A program made the translations under genes and the position numbers. Of a stretch of 64,000 nt of DNA, positions 10,346 to 26,239 are shown piece after piece (positions within the stretch are counted from its first letter, which is position 1; every line of letters begins with the position of its first letter). Source of the stretch: Puffinus mauretanicus. Taxonomy: Eukaryota; Chordata; Aves; Procellariiformes; Procellariidae. The notes beneath the pieces are model-generated. The model saw only the letters and a program-made list of their open reading frames with translations, was not told the origin of the DNA and ran no database searches. The stretch lies in NCBI GenBank assembly GCA_023333565.1, contig JAJKFH010002656.1, positions 620,001-684,000 on the forward strand. Reading direction: 5' to 3'.

Positions 10346-13300
10346 TCTCTGCATGGACCAGTTGTAAAAATAAACAAGGCGATGCACAGATGTTTAAGAG
10401 GGCAGCGGGGGAAAGGAGAGAGAAGAGAAGAAAAAGACTCCTCCTTCCTGAGGATGTATATATAATGTATAAAGGCAAAATCAGTAAAGACCTGATGGGG
10501 TAGGACAAAATCTTGCCTGACCACATCGTGTTCATACATTCACCAAAGAGCACTTGCCCTCTTGAGACCCAGCTGGCAGTTTGGTTCGCACAGCAGGACC
10601 ACGGTATACAAACAGCTGCCGTGTATGCGCATGGCCACCGAGTGGGACCTCAGGCTCTGAGATGTAAGGAATCACAGCTGTCAACAGATAATGCAGCAAG
10701 CAACCTGATGTCACACAGGATGAATAACTGACAGGGTTAATGTGTACATGTGCACATGCACCTGGATACTGCTCTTTTTAGCTCTTATCTCTACCACAAT
10801 GATTTTTGATAATCTGCCTCAGTTGAGAAGCAGATGGGGATGCTTAGCACTTGCGTTTTCTATTGATAGAAGTAACATGCAATAGGTGTGTGCATGAAAC
10901 ATCCTAAACATCTATTCCTACAGCAAATCAGATTTTTATAACTCCATCTTTTCAAAGACAGCTAATGATAAAAGTTGTATACTCAGTTGCGCCACTATTT
11001 AATTGTGTCCAAGTTTCACAGAATGCAGGTATGCAGTCTTAAGCTTTCTATCTCTACATACGTACCTCACTTTTCACTGATTTTCAATAGGACCACTCTT
11101 TCCAGAAACTAGTCTGACTTGCTAACAAAAGGGAAAGGCGAGGTTCAGTACAGTGCAACGCTCGCTCTCTAATCACATCCTTTCAATTCATTGAAACAGA
11201 GGCTATGCAGATCTCAACAAAACAAAACTAATTTCTTCCAGATATCTCTAGAGGCGTGGCTAGCGTTTAGAATCATGTTGCCAGAAGAAGCTAAGAACCT
11301 GTATGTTTTTATTTAATCTTTGGTCTACAAATCTATGTTAAGGTGTGCAAGAAAGTCTAATGTATACCTAAGTACTGCAATCGGTGGGTTGGCAAAATGC
11401 AGCCGTGAATCCGCAGAGTCCTCAGCTGCAGCTGTGTACGCAGAGTCCATGTGAAAAGCTGGATTTGTTCTAGTCACCAGCAGGCCAATATGTGGGATAC
11501 CGCTTTGTGGTAACTTAAACTCTCCATGCTGCTGTTGAAAACATGCCTCAACAACACACAACTTATTTGGCATCATATGTTAGTGGGGACGGGTATTGCC
11601 CTCCTATTGCTCACGCTCCGAGGTAGGCAAGGTCTCTGAGCCAACTACCTCACACCAACCGGTCTTGGGCAGAGTTTTTCCTGGCAGTATTTTCCTTCAA
11701 TATACACAAGCCTTCTTTAGAAATTCTCAGGGCTGTTCTGACATTGTGCAAACCCACAGTTAATGTCAATCAGCTATGCCCTGCAACGGCAGAAAAGTAA
11801 AGCCACTGCTGCGGAACAGCTCTGCACGCTACTTGCTTTCAAATATTGCTGAGAACGCTTGCTACCTTTTTCTTAATAGTGATGCTTCCAAATGTATGCT
11901 GCCAATGTAGTAGTGAATGTTTTATGCACCGATCTAGTGCTGACAGAAGGGCTGCATTCTGATCAGTTTGCACACGGAGGCATGCAATTCTGTCAGTAAA
12001 GCCATCAAAATAAGCCCTCTGTTCAGAGCACCCGTATCTTGTTAGCAAGGACATCCACACATCCACCTGCACAGAGACAGTGCTCCAAATAACTCAAAAT
12101 TTGGGTTAACTCTCAATTAAAAATCTAGATGTTGAATCTCTTTTTTCCTCTAAAATGCCAGGTTGGCAATATTACTGGACCTGGGGGCAGACAAACTGCT
12201 CCTTTGATGAAGGATCTATTCTTGGCTGTGTGACAGACCCCTTAGGGAGCCTGCTACAAGTCATTTCAGGCAACGCTTTCCATAACATTTTGCCCTGACT
12301 CAGGTCTACTTACAGTCATTGACTTCTGCTTGAGCAGGAGTAAACCACTTCTAGGTACTCCTGAAAAGCCTGCGCTTAACCCTCCTGCAAGCCTGACTGA
12401 AGCCTTGAGCTTGACATGCTTCTCATTAACTGTAAAGCTCCTCTGCCTCTCTTCCTCTCTCTCTCTCTCAATACCTCACACATGCCGTAGATGTGAAGAT
12501 GTGGGATCCCATCCATATACCTGTTTTGAAGCTAAATTAATGTTTGTAAAGCATTAAGATGCTCAGTTATATAAATCTGAAGTACTGCTAGTAGCTCGGA
12601 GCTTCTTTGGCTGCAGACCTATCAAAAGAGTGCAGGAAAGATGGGGTGGGCAGATGCACACTCGGGGAGATGCATACCTCTGCTGAGTTTTCACCCACTG
12701 CCTCTTTTATCTTGGTCAGTCCCGTTCCATTAGTTGCCTGTTACCGCGAGCTAAGCCAAGTGCTGCACTGATGTATACCCTACCATTCAGAAAGCTTAGG
12801 GACAGCCTTGGTAATTCTGCTGGCCAGTGCTACGGGGAAAACTGGCAGCATAACTCATCAAATGAACTGAGTCATTCTCCATGTACTTCCTAAAAGGATT
12901 ATGACCGATGGTAATTGCTTGTAATGAACAGGCACCCATCTTTTCCAAAAGATTAACTTCCATTGCACGGGGGTGAGGTAATCTGCACAGGTTTATATCA
13001 TACTCCCTGGTTATGCCCAGCTCAATTTTAAGATGAATCTCCTTCCTCAAAAAAGCTCATAAAATGCCTAGCTCTTGTCTTTATTTCTAAAGCCCCAGTG
13101 GTTTTGTTAGACAGATGCATGGATACAGCAAAAGGTTATTTCATGTATAAAATGCAAAGCAACAGGCTTCACAGCCCTCGGAGCAGGGAGAGGGCTCTGT
13201 TGGCAAGGTGGGAAGCTGTTCTGGGGGGTGGAGGTAAGAGTCCTGTGTACCATCAGAAAGGCCACTGCACAAATATGGGAGAATTGCAAACCCTGACCGT

Positions 13301-16300
13301 GCGGGAGGGATAAATTAATGCACACCCTAGCTTGTTCCGGCTATCTTTCCTCCTGAGCACTGCCCTGATACACGTAAGGACAAATGTTCTTTGGTGCACC
13401 CGTCACGGGCAGCACCTTCTGCTAACATAAAACAGGAAGGTTGGCGTAACTTCTGAAGCTCCTGATCTCCTTATTAGGGAGAGCCAGCAGCTACCACACA
13501 TTCACACACTCACTACTGTCTCTCCTCCGGTGTCCCACAGAGCAGAGGCTGGAGCACAACTCTTGGCGTGCTTTTGCAATCCCACACGGCATTCACAGCT
13601 GTTTTGCTGGAGGGGAAAGGGCAGGAGTAAGAAGCAGGCAGTGCTGGCTACAGGCGCCGAGAGGCTGTAGATGTAATGCTCGGGTGTTCGGTGCCGCTGG
13701 AGGCAGTGACTAATGGTTGCAGATCTGCATGCCCAAGTAGCTTATCAAATTATACTTGGGTCTACATCCCCCTCAGTCATCAAGGCTCTGCTGGCAGTTC
13801 CAATTACAAACTCTCTTTATTGCAGGTTAATAACTAAGCTCTAAGCTGTAAGTCTGCGGCAGCACACTCTGGCAGCAAAGTCTAGGAGCATTTTGTTCTT
13901 GAAGCATGTGTTATTTCTAGAGGGTTCTTTTGAAGAACAGAGATTGCAAGTAGTAAGAGAAACAATTAAAAAACCCCAGCGATACGCTCAGAAGCTCACT
14001 AGGCTCATAAAATGGAAATCTGACCTGCTTTATGAAAGTTATTTCCGGATTTTTGCAGTTTTAATTTAAAAATGTTATTTATCATTCACCAACTGGTTGC
14101 TGTGTATTTCAGCGTTATTACCTGCTTCCCTATTATCACCATGCTCTGACAGTAAAGTCAGATTAAGAACAAAAGAGTTAATGGATAAGCTATCACATGT
14201 TGCCATTTCTATCGAGTCTAGTTTTGAAAAGTGTCTACACATTTATTAGGCAGGCTGACTTTCAAATACCAAGTAAGGTGACCCGTCTTGCGCCCCGGCT
14301 TCCCTCTCGCTTCCTGGCTGTTTTGTGCCTTCACTCACACGAGCCCTGGCAGGCAGAGGACAGAAGTTGCGCACCACCGTATGCGAGTGGTTGTGATTAT
14401 TTCAGCAACCTGTTTTCCTAACAGTCATTTGTGGCCATCGCTTTTCCATCCCGAGAGATTAAGCATGGAAGGTGACACAAGGCATTTCTGCAGCCGTGCA
14501 GACACACACACACGCACGCACAAGTGCACTCCTCTGCGGTAAGGATCAGAACTAAAGTATTTAAAGGATCAATCTAATAAGCTTTGGAGATTCCCTAAGT
14601 TATGGTGTCTCTAGAACATGCTTATTTTTCCGCTCCTAGGAAGTGCTGTAGCGATTACAGAGAGGTTTGTATTCAAACTAGTGAACACAGACTTCAGTTT
14701 GTGCTAAATCTCAGTATTTGCCTAAAATATTTAATAAGAATAAAATAACATTAGTGTTTTGCGACTGGATTCGATAATAGCAGTGGCATCTAATTAGTTC
14801 CCGTCACCAGAGGGCATTGGAGGACAAGCTGATTTTTAGAAAGCACAGGCCCTATCCCTTCAGTTAAACCAGTGAATATTAACGAAGCCAGTGGGCCTGA
14901 GACCTCCCTCTTGTTGGTACGAAACGAGCGACTCTGGCACAAGCAAATAGGGGCCCTGGGTTTGCCCCATGCAGAGCTGCAGGCTAAGGAGCATCCCCTC
15001 ACTTGTTCCCCTGCAGCGGTGCACGCGTCTGAGGACAAGCTTGAGCACAAATCGGGAACGTGACCAAATGGTGCTTCAGAGATTGCCATGCAGCCAAGTC
15101 ACAAGTGTGTTGGGATGGCTCTTGAGGTACCAACCACTCACCAACAAAAAAATGCCAATACTTGGCAATCAGCCTTTTGGGTCCCCAAGTGCGGCGCAGT
15201 GGGTTATTCCAGAAGACAGAGTGCAAGAGAGGCAAACAAAACCCCCCGTGACCTTCCTCCTGGAAGGAGCTGAGCAAGGGCTCAGGGGGGCAGATTTGAA
15301 CTATCAGTCCATGGCTCCCCAGCCCAGGCCAGCTGTCTTGTAACACACCTACAGCGTACATGGAGACTACGAGGCTCTTCTAGGCTCCAGCAGTTTCCTT
15401 CTAATTCCTAGTCTGATTCATGAAATTCATTTCTATGTTAAATACAGGCTCAGAGGTTTACAGCAGAAGAGGATTTTCTTAGACTCCTCACTTGACTGAA
15501 GGGTACCTCTTCAGATCAGCAAGGGAATAAAACCAATCTGAGCCTGGAAACAGCATGAAAAGTACTCACTTTGTCTGGTGCCAAAATGGCAAATACATTT
15601 CAGTTAGCAGGAAGAGGTATCATCCATTAGAATCAACAACGAGGCTTTCTATGCGTTGTGAACACTTTGCTTTTAAATGGGAGGGAGCAGGCCAAGTGGC
15701 CCCGGTCTCTCATCACCGTAACATAGCGATGCTCATTTATAAACTACGACTGTGGCAAATTTATGCCCCATGTCAGATCCCCAAGGCTATGAGATCATTG
15801 ACTTCAATTAGAGAGTGAATACTGCGGTGTAACAGCCAAAGGCCTTTAAGTCTAAGGCAAGGGTTCTCGTGCTTTTCAAGCAGGGTCAGCTCAACACCCT
15901 AATAATAATGTTCCAGGTTATATCAGGCAATGGTTTAATTTGGATCATATTCTACTACTTTGTTTTTCCTTTAGACATGTATTTTTTTAATTCCAGTTCT
16001 TGCTTCACTTCATTCTTGCAATATGCTAGGCAACTACAACAGTCAAGTAAAACAGGGAAAGTAATGGGGTGTATTAATTTATTTGCTGTTTTAGATGTAA
16101 AGCCTTGTCAACTATACAAAATACAATAATCAATGTATGGACCTTTCCAGTTCATCACATATTCCAAAGGTAGCATGTATACATTGCCAAAAATCCTAAC
16201 TCATTAATTTCTCTTTAAAAGCCAGGTGGTCTCCAAAAAATGAGTACCGAAAGTTGTCACATTGACATTGTTGTGGATCACGGGAAAGAAAAGGAACTGC

Positions 16301-19300
16301 CTTAAAGCCCTTATAGAGAATGCTTCCAAGTTGTCCATGAAGTTCAAAATAAAGAGGATCTGACATGAATTCATGACTTGTGTTGATACCACGTCATGCC
16401 TCAAAACAAAATGCATCCCATTCTCTATCCTGTATAAATTGCCTTATTCTTCTCAAAGCTTATAATCCGGAAAGACACAATTTCTCATGAGTACTGCATC
16501 CTTAAATTTTTTATATCAATAGAACAGGCTCAAAATTACAAAAAGCAGGGATTAAACAAAGCAATGTATCTGTTGGGATACCTGGTTTTTTGCATTGATC
16601 TGAACACTTTCACTAGTGTGCTTTTAGCAGGAAAACTGTTTCAAGAAAGGCCAAATTTTAATTTATATTGAAACTTGATTTTTGCATTTTAAACCAAGTT
16701 AAAATAAATTTCTTCTCCAAGTAGAAGTAGTGTTTTAATTTCAAAATAGAAAAATGCTTGGAATATTAACCTTTTTTGCCCATTAAAGAGTTGACCTCCT
16801 TCTGCTCCCCTTTGGGGAAATGTGGGATTTAAAGTGACAGGTAAAAACAGAATCAAAATCTTAAAATAATACTAAGTTAGCCATGCCAAAAATGAAATTT
16901 TGATTAGGAAATAAAACCACAATAATGCCCGTAGGAAATTAAAAAGGGATACATTTCCAAAATGACCTAAAATGCTTTTGTTTACCTTTGAATTAGCATA
17001 AATCATTAATGATACTGAAACAACACAACTTGAAGTATATTCCAATATTCTCTGCCCGTGGTCATGCTATGCTTATTTCAGGCTATGAGTATTTTATAGG
17101 AGAACACTGCTTATACAATCATGCCCACGGATGGTAGTGCACACGTAGCTCTATCCACCAGGGAAACTAAGCACAATTTATATGTTGATGCACTTGAAAG
17201 TTAAGATAGTGGAAATGCTACTTGCCTACCTGCAGCTCCAGAGTTTGGCAGGTAGGCATTCCCCTACCATTTTATTTATTCCTCTATTTATTTTCTCCAG
17301 TCATTTTTCTTTTAGATTACCCAAGCAAGGCTTCCTAAAGGAACAGTACCAGTGAGAGAAAATGGACCAAAACTTGCCTTTTGGTCCTCCTCTAGGGCAA
17401 CGCTGCCTGCTTCCCTCAGCTCCTCGGTGCTTACAAAATACATCTGCACCATCTCCCGTGCACTGATGCTTTTCCACAGCTTCAGCAAAGGACCCGCAGC
17501 CTCTCACGTCCTCCTTGCTCCCTTCTCATTTTGAGGTGCAGGTGAGGGAAATTCCAACATTTTCCTTGCGAGCAGCAAGGAAAACCTCTGTGCACTTCCG
17601 TTGTCTCCGTGGGCACTTCAATAATCTGTGGAAGCAGTAAATAAACCAGTCTTGTGAGGTGGGTCACACTACGCAGCTTGACCACTTGAGCTGTTCCTGG
17701 TCAGAAATAGCAGCTAACGCATGAAGCACTTGTGCGTAGCTCCCGCTAGTCCTCACAGGAGATACCATTTTTCCAGCAAATGGGGCAGCCAGGATTGTAG
17801 AGGAGAGTGTTATCAAGCAGGCTAGGGGCTTACAAGTCTGTCTGGGGTTTGCGACAAATTTTGAGAGCAGGAAGTAAATTTGCCATTGACAGACTTTCGG
17901 TTCTTTCTTGCTTGGTCCTTTCTATAACGCATGTTGACAAATAAACCGCTGTCGCTCTGAAGTTGTCACAGTGCCTGAGTCATGGGCAAGGACTGCATTG
18001 CGTAAGGCACCAGTAAGCAACGGAGAGCAAGGCCAGGAGCCATTTGCACATGCTATTGATTACACAAAGAAGAATCAGGCCGCTGAAATCCAAGGAGGTG
18101 ACGCGTGTAACACTGATTAGGAATAGACAGAAATGGGACATGTTGTATTTCATATCGATACAACACATAATGTGCAGTTTCCCACAAGCATCCCCTTCCT
18201 CCTCAGGAAAATAACTAATGGATTTTAGGAGCTGAGGGGGCTTTTTCTGTCGGAGGGGTGCGAGAGTGCTGTGGAATGGAAGGAAATACGATTGCTATGC
18301 GCAGCAGGGAGAAGTGCTACACACTCATGTCAGAGGCCCCGGATCTCAATGGAAGATATTTATAACTCTGCCTCTGAAGATGATGAAAGTAGTTCTTATG
18401 CTGAGAAAGGGAACAAAAAGCGTTACCTAAAAATAAACGTCCCAAGTCAATGCCACCTATTTCTACATTCCCTGTTTCAGAGCTGGCTAAATGAACTACA
18501 TTGAGAAACATTTGGGTTGTTCAAAGAGTAATAAGGCCATTCTGGAATTGGAATGGCTTTTACGCTCAAACTCTGCTAATTTATCAGCAGTTTTCTGTAC
18601 TCTGCGATATCATCTCTCACTGAGTTGAGAAAGGCAATTCAGTCAGCATAAGGATGTTAGCTGATCCAGACAATGACCAGGGTAAGGTGACCGATGAAGG
18701 TACACATTAATTGCACTCCCACATTACTTGGTTTAACTCCTGCTAGCCTCCACGTGAGCATTACCAGGTTATGCTTTGAGCTGACACTCCTTCCCCACTT
18801 CTGTTTCTACCAGAGGGGTTTTCAAGCTGAAGACGACTGAAAACTACCCCCGACTGGGCTATGCTCATTCAAGAATTTCAAAGCACTCTCCAAATGACTG
18901 CAGAATTTCACAAAACTCCCAATTTGTAAGCTATTGCACCCACCTGGGGTGCAGAGCCACTGCTGAGTAGGTGGAGCTGGGAAACTCTCTCAGATGTCTC
19001 TGTTTGACTGTGGAGCCGTCTGTGCTTAGAAGGGGTGCAAAGTAAAAGAAACAAACCCAAAACCGTAAACAATATACTTTTCTCCTAGTCGCTGTAGATT
19101 CAGGAAAGAAATGGCTGACAGTGGGTCATTACTGCAGATCACTTCTGTCCTGGTTTGATTTCAGAGGACTTCCTCCTAAGCAACCAGCCCATCTAGGCTA
19201 AGTGAGCCTGATTTGAAGCTTGTTTTCTTTCTCTGAGGAACAGCTGGGCCATAGCATCCTCTTCCTTCTCTACTGGTGCAATCCCAAAGAAACGCAAGCT

Positions 19301-22300
19301 GCCCCCTCCTTGCAGATGTACCTCTCTGTTGTAATGCCTTCGCACCGGGCCTTCATTTCTATAAAGGTCTTCATTTCAAGGCCTTTCAAAGGTCTTCTTT
19401 CTATAAAGCCCTTTCAAAACGGCTGTCCTTATTAACCCCTGCTATGGGAAAACCGGATTTTAAAGTGGATTCAGAGTCTCCATCTAAGAGCTTTCAGACC
19501 GAGACTTTCATTTGTCTCTACTCAGCGTGAAGATAAGTGAGCGGATGTAGAGCAGGCAACGTGCCTTAGAGCGGCGGTCAGAAACCATCCCTGCATTCAA
19601 TTCCAACAGATCAGAAATATACAAACAATACCTAAATATAGTATAGTGGCAAACGAGCAAACCAACCCTGTATGTACGCATCCTGTATGTACGTATGGAT
19701 GGATGCTCAGCTCAGTCAGAAGGAGAGCTGAATGAGAAAAAAATTTACAACCCCATCTTTTTTAACTCTGCTGTACATTGGAGATGGCTTTTATGCTCCT
19801 CCGCAGCTTGGGCCCCGGTGAGGTGGACATTCCTGTTCTGGGTTAGCCCCTCTGCTGCTTCTTGCACTGACAATCACCTGCAGAACAAAACCACCTATCT
19901 TGTTTGCCAGCGAGCTACATGCAGGCAGCCTTAGTTCCCAAAGAGGTAATTTCTTAAAGTAAAGAGGAGGCTTCTGCTCGGGAAATCAGAAGGGTTCCTC
20001 CGGCTGAGGTGGCGGAGGGCACCCACCAGCAGTTCTGGCATACCCCAGCAGAGGGCAATGGCAGATGTAGGTATGCATCTGTCACTGCAGAGCACCCCTA
20101 CCACACGGAACGAAGTTCTCCCCCGCCTGTCAGATGGTGTCACAAGCTAGGGAGTCAGTCCGTGCTAACAAATGGAACCAAACCTATCTAGAGCTGAATC
20201 AAGGCCCAGTAGAAGATCCGGCAGCACATAACTAGCCAGCAGCAAGAGCAAAGCTTTCCAGATCCGTCCCGAGTGACAAAAGTCTATCAAGTAATGAAAG
20301 GCCTCAGCGGGATTTTCATTGTAAGATCAGAAAACACATGTGGTCTGGCTTTCTTGCTGTGCTCTTTTAGAGAAAACAGATAAGTGAAGCTGTATTTCTT
20401 CTTTGGCACCTCCACAAATGCAAACCGGAAAGACTAAGCTGGAAGTGGTTAGTGTGGCGGAGGAAAGGGCAAACAGATAAAGCGGAGACTCAGACATCAG
20501 GAAAAACCCTGGCTGCTTTATCTCTGTTCGTGGAAACGTTTTCATTTTGAAGTCTTAATGTTAGCCTTAATGTCCTTTTGAAAGGGGCAGAATTTGTTAA
20601 ATGTACACGTACCTAAAAACAAGAGCCACAGTTTGAGGCAGTTAAGTCGGACTCTCTTGCATTGGATTTTTGCACTTCTGAGCATAAAACCTGGGACATC
20701 TCAATTTGGGGCTGAAAAATAGAAACATCCAGAATCGGCAGCCACTTTAGAAAACGCCAATAAGATGGTATGTCACGTGCACTGCAATGCAGTGACCATT
20801 CATTAATTATGCAGGTGTGCCACAAAAGCATGTAAGAATATCTATTTTGACCAAGGAAGGATGTGAAGAAACGTTTAGAAATCCTTTCATGGCAATAACC
20901 ATAAATAACAAGTAAACAGCAACAGGAGCAACTGCGGCTGTAATATTGCTGTCATTTGTTGTGCGTGCATCAGCAGGCGCTGCGAGGGGAAATGACTGTC
21001 GGAGGAGAAAGAAATATGTTGCCAAGCAACACAAGACCCCGGCCGGGAGACCCCCTCCCCTGCCCGGGAGCAGACAAAGCTTCCCCGGCCTCCCGGCTTT
21101 AACGTACAACCACTCCAAAAGCTAAGCCGGCATCCATCAGGGGAGAGTGGACACGGGCGGAGTGAGAGAGCAGGAGAAGGGATGAGAGCAGAGCCTCTAA
21201 TTGGGGAGGAGAGGCTGCGGAGACCAACAGAAGAAATGGCAATCGTGCCATGCAGGAATACAGAAAGGAGCTGAGGGGAGAGACAGAAACCAAGCCAGGA
21301 TGGAGCGGCCGACCTGGGAGTGTGGCTGATCCGACAGCGTTTGGATCAAACCCCCCTCCAGCGTGGAAGGGCTGGACCTGACGGGGGTGCCCCGGCTGGA
21401 GAGAGGTGGAGAAGCACAGTAGAAGGAAGATACTCTCCAGGGGCTTTTCTTTTCAAAACATGCCCGTGTAAATATGGCAGTCACAATATCAGCTGCTTAC
21501 ATTATTTTTCTTGAGGGAGCTGGCGTCTAGGTCCCTGCATGCTCTGTGACCTGCCAGTTGGGAGGAGGGTGCAGAGTCTGGAATTCAAAGCTCAAAGGCA
21601 GCAGCCAGGTACCCGTTCTGGTTCTTGTCTCTGCCATTAACCTCCTCGGTTAGCATGGCCAAGTCACACAAGACTTTCAAGTGAATCTCAGGGAATCGGG
21701 TATCCCACCTGACAGAAATTTGGGGGCAGCTGAATGCATAACTACAGCAGGCACCTTGGAAAACTCTCAGTTTTTCAATTATGACAATGACTGGGGCTGC
21801 TACATTCCCCTGCTAGCTGCGGTCAAGCAAACATCACTCTGACACCGAGAGCCAACATTTACCAGTAGCGTCTCGGAAAAGTCGAAGATGCAGGCAATAA
21901 AAAATAGCACACAGTTGTGACTGTCTGTAACTCAAGCCGCGCTGAAGAGCTGGCCAGGCTGGAGGGCCTGGCTCGCCAGCTACCTGAGCAGATGCTAATA
22001 TCTGCCTTATCGCCTGGAGGCATCAGATAAGGATGAAGATGAGCACAATTTACCTCCTACCTCCTAAGCATAGCTGATTTCCACAAAGGTGAAATTAAAC
22101 TTCCTTCTGTATGGATGAAAAGACTCCCTCGAGCTGAAGTGGTTCACTAATTAAAATAGCTCTTTGTCCAAGGTTAGCAAGTTAAAAAATAGCAAGTGCT
22201 ACATTGTCACAAATCTACTAGGTGTTGTGAAGGGAGACAAGAGATGTACAACCAACATGTCTTCAAATCTCTTGCTGAATCTCCATTAATCCCCTGCATT

Positions 22301-25300
22301 CGAGATATCACAGCAGTCACGCCGGCCTGGGGATCTGCTTCCAGTTGGTCAATAGCAACAGGAAAATCTTTAAACCTCCTTTTGATCCAGACATAAGTCG
22401 TACAGGATCTGCATCTCGCGGACCAGCCCTCGGCTCTCCCAAGACTACCTGCTGCAAACCGGAGGTACCGTACGCAGAGCCAGCGGGACTGGGCGACGCA
22501 GGAAGTATTCTAACGTCTGGAAGCACCGCGGCCTCCCAGCTCCCATCACTTATTAATGAGTTGTTATTCATTGCTGAAACGCTGCCAACTTGTATTATAC
22601 AGGCAGTCAGGCAAGATGATCATATTGGGCCGCAGCAGCTTTAGCCTGTGAGCGGGGCATGGAGGGTAAGCCACACTGATTTCCATCGGGTGAAGGATCT
22701 GGGAGAGTTGCTTCTAATCTTCAGGCATAATCACACGCACTGACAAAAGAAATGTGACTTTGCCTAACTCTCTCCTCAGACATGAAGTGACTACAAGGCC
22801 CACCACATCCCGTCTCCAGGCTGGTAGCTTTTGCAGCAGACATTAAATCTCTCACAAGGAAAATCAAAGGAAAGAATGGGAAATAGCTTTGTATACCGCA
22901 TTTCCTCCTCCTCTTCTGCTGAATGGGAGAGGCAGGCTTTGCAGAATGCCCTTCTTCTGTTAGGCTGTACCTCTTCTCTGGAGATTTACCGCTTGTTCCA
23001 GAAATGGTCAGGTTAGGAAGAGGAGGTCTGAGACATGGGAGGTGAGGAACATTTGGCCTCTAGCCAGTTGTATGCCCCAGGTATTCCCTGATCACCATAC
23101 ACACACAGCTTTTTTACACAGCAGTGCGGATGTGCTTGTGTGTGCACCATTTTCCTGAATGGGTTCTGATAATCTCTCCCAAGACATCGCACTTCTGAGC
23201 TCCACAGAGCTCAGAACAGGTGAAGATATTTTAAGAAAAAAAACACATTTTTTTAACAGAAAGGCACCATTTTAACAAAAAACAACCACACACTGTAATT
23301 ACATGAAGGTACTTCTTATAATAATCTAGACTTCTCTTTTTGCTGCTGCTTTGAAAGCCTGCTATGATTACAATGGGATATTATGCAAGATTGGCACAGT
23401 TTATGTTTTATAAATATATGTAAAAATACATTATGCTCTATTGCAGTCCAGAATTGCATCCCAGATATGTTCTTGCAATGTCCAAAGTAAAAAAATGTAA
23501 TGATACCCAAAGGCCATATGGAAATCCAAGAGGCCTTGTGGGCATGCGGGAATTTATGTGCATATAGCAACTCACATTAACACTGATGGGAGTTAAAGCA
23601 CATCAATCTTTTGTACACCCAGAGGAGAACACCATGAACCAATTCTTTCCTGACTTATATCCAATATTGATGGAGGTGACATAAGGCTGCAGAAGGTGCA
23701 GATCGGGGAAGAACCCGAACCTCTGGCTACTATTCTATTTAATCCTTTTAAATCTGCTCTGCCACCACCATTAAAAATAGTCTGATCTCATGCCAGCAGT
23801 GTCCAGAGGATGGGGATGGAAAATGAGGCTCTGTTCTGTCATTTGGTAACAAAGCAGGGGACTCTGAAGAACCAGACCTTAAAATGAACCAGATAAAATG
23901 GACTGTTCATGCTTCCTCTGAGGCTCCATGCAAAGTATATATGAAACAACAGCAGACATGGGTTACAACTGGTATTTAGGAGGTAGAAATAGGAACATTT
24001 GAAGGAATAAATGTATTTTCTTCCTGTTTCATAGTTCTGATAAATTGAAAGCCTGAGTATGACCCAGTGGCAAAAAGGCCCATGTTCTTTCTAATATATT
24101 GTTGAAAAGCGGAGTAAATTAATAAACCGCAGAGCTCACTGCTGTTACTGCTGTAGCTAAACTGCTTTTGATACACGAGCTAGCCTCATACATTGTAATA
24201 GTCATGATTTACCCGATAAACATTTCCAGTAAAATACATGAGAGTTCAAATATGTTTTCCCTTCCAGCCAGAGGAGCCTCTCTGTTCTTCAGATCCTGTC
24301 TCCTGGAAGGTGTTTAAAAATAAAAGATGCTGCACTGCCACTTGTGACTGGCCTTTAAGAAGTTACACCGTGCACAGACTAAACACTGCCCTTTGCAAAG
24401 CTCTTTTCAGTTCTTCCAGAGACAAAAACTGAGCAGCTTTGACAGTGTAACTCCATTAAAAGAGCTTATTTGATCAGTCTGGTTTCACGCTTAAAATGCT
24501 TTTGGTCTCACTAGCCCAACCATCTGCTCTCTCCTGACAGCAGTTCTGCCACCCTGCTGGGATTTGCCTTCGCTGCTGGTCAACAGGAGCTTCTCTGTTG
24601 AGAAAAGAGCCATCCTCTTTGGGAAGGTCTGCCAGGGACGCACAGGTCACCCAGATGCAGGACCACTAATTTGCCTTAAATCTTGGGGCTACGCGGACTC
24701 CCAGCTCTGATCTACAGCTGCTGCCTGAAACTAGCAAGTCCCGTCCCTATCCAGTGCTTCAGTTTCTGCTGCTGAAGGTTACGCTTAGAGAAACTTGTTT
24801 TCCCTGTAGAGCACACATACAAAGTATGGTGCAGGAGTAAAATACCACCGTTTCCAAATGGGAAGGACCTAAGTCTGGTACCACTCTGACTTCACATTAC
24901 ATTGCACTGCTCAGAGCCTCTGTTCTTGCTTTGGACAGCTGCAGAAAACACATGCATTTACAACAGCAGAGATAAGCAAAGCACATATGAAATGCATGCA
25001 AGTGAAGGAAATCTAAAGTCAGATTACACTCATCAGGAGCAAGCTGAGAAATCAGCCACAGACAAGCTGTCAAAATGTCCTGACATAACTGGAGAAATCT
25101 CTTTGTTGATCCTGACATCTATTTATATATCGAGCCTTATACACATCATAAAATCTCTGGGCATCTGAGGTGCTACTCTATTTCCACAATCATAAATAAA
25201 CCCAACCTTGTTTTGTATATGATCCGACTTCCTATTCTGGGTCACACAAGGAGGAAGCGTAACGCTAGATGAAGTTGCTTGTGGACTTTGTATGATCAAA

Positions 25301-26239
25301 TTCATACGTACTATGCAACTACAAACTCTCTGCTACCAGTGGAAAGCGAACAGAGTTTTAAGCAGACTCTAGCTCAGCCATAATGGCCATGTAACTTATA
25401 ATATTTCTGTGGATTTAACCCCCAGCCCTAGATTGTATTCCTGCCTACTTTTAAGTCAATCTTTGTTGGATTTTGCATGTCCATTGCCATTCTGAAATTC
25501 ACATCCTTTGAATAAAGTCAGAAAAAGAAACATGACTTCAGTGTCGGCTGGCCTTAAAATGTTTAGCCCTTGTGGTTTTAACTTTTCAAATGACCGGCTC
25601 TGTCAGAGTTTTCCTTCACTTCCCCATCTCAGCAGGGTGACAATGTTTTGAACACATCTGAGCCAGCCCCTAAAAACATAGAGAAACTATGTGGTCAGAA
25701 AGCCTACCCATACTACAACAAGAACCACAATTAAAGCGCATAAATCAGCAATTAAAGAGTCACTAAGCACAAACATCCAACTACTGTTATTACAGTGTAT
25801 CTACTCTTCCAATCTTTAGAAAGAAGAATATACTGAATTCATACCCAAGAAATAACATTTTAAAATTTGGCAAGGTAAAATAACTGATTTAAAGTCCTTT
25901 TTACATTAGCCTTCAAAATTAGCAAATTTGACTGAAGTCGATGAAATATCCCACTTTAACATTAGCTGGAGACAAAGTGAATACATAATCCTGAAGTCAC
26001 AACAAACATTACACTGGTTTTGTTCCAGTGGTCTTACGGGATCATGAAGGCTAACGACATCGAGCTTCCTGCTAGGGCTAGCTGATGAAAAAACGTTCCT
26101 TGAGAGAATCTCTCCCAGTTTTAGGACTAGGCATAAGCTATAGGAAGTGTACTCCAGGCAGCAAAGTGAGGGGGGATCTTTCTTTCTTTCTCAGTTGTTT
26201 TACCCTTTGAACTATCCTGAACAATTCCTTTCTGCACGC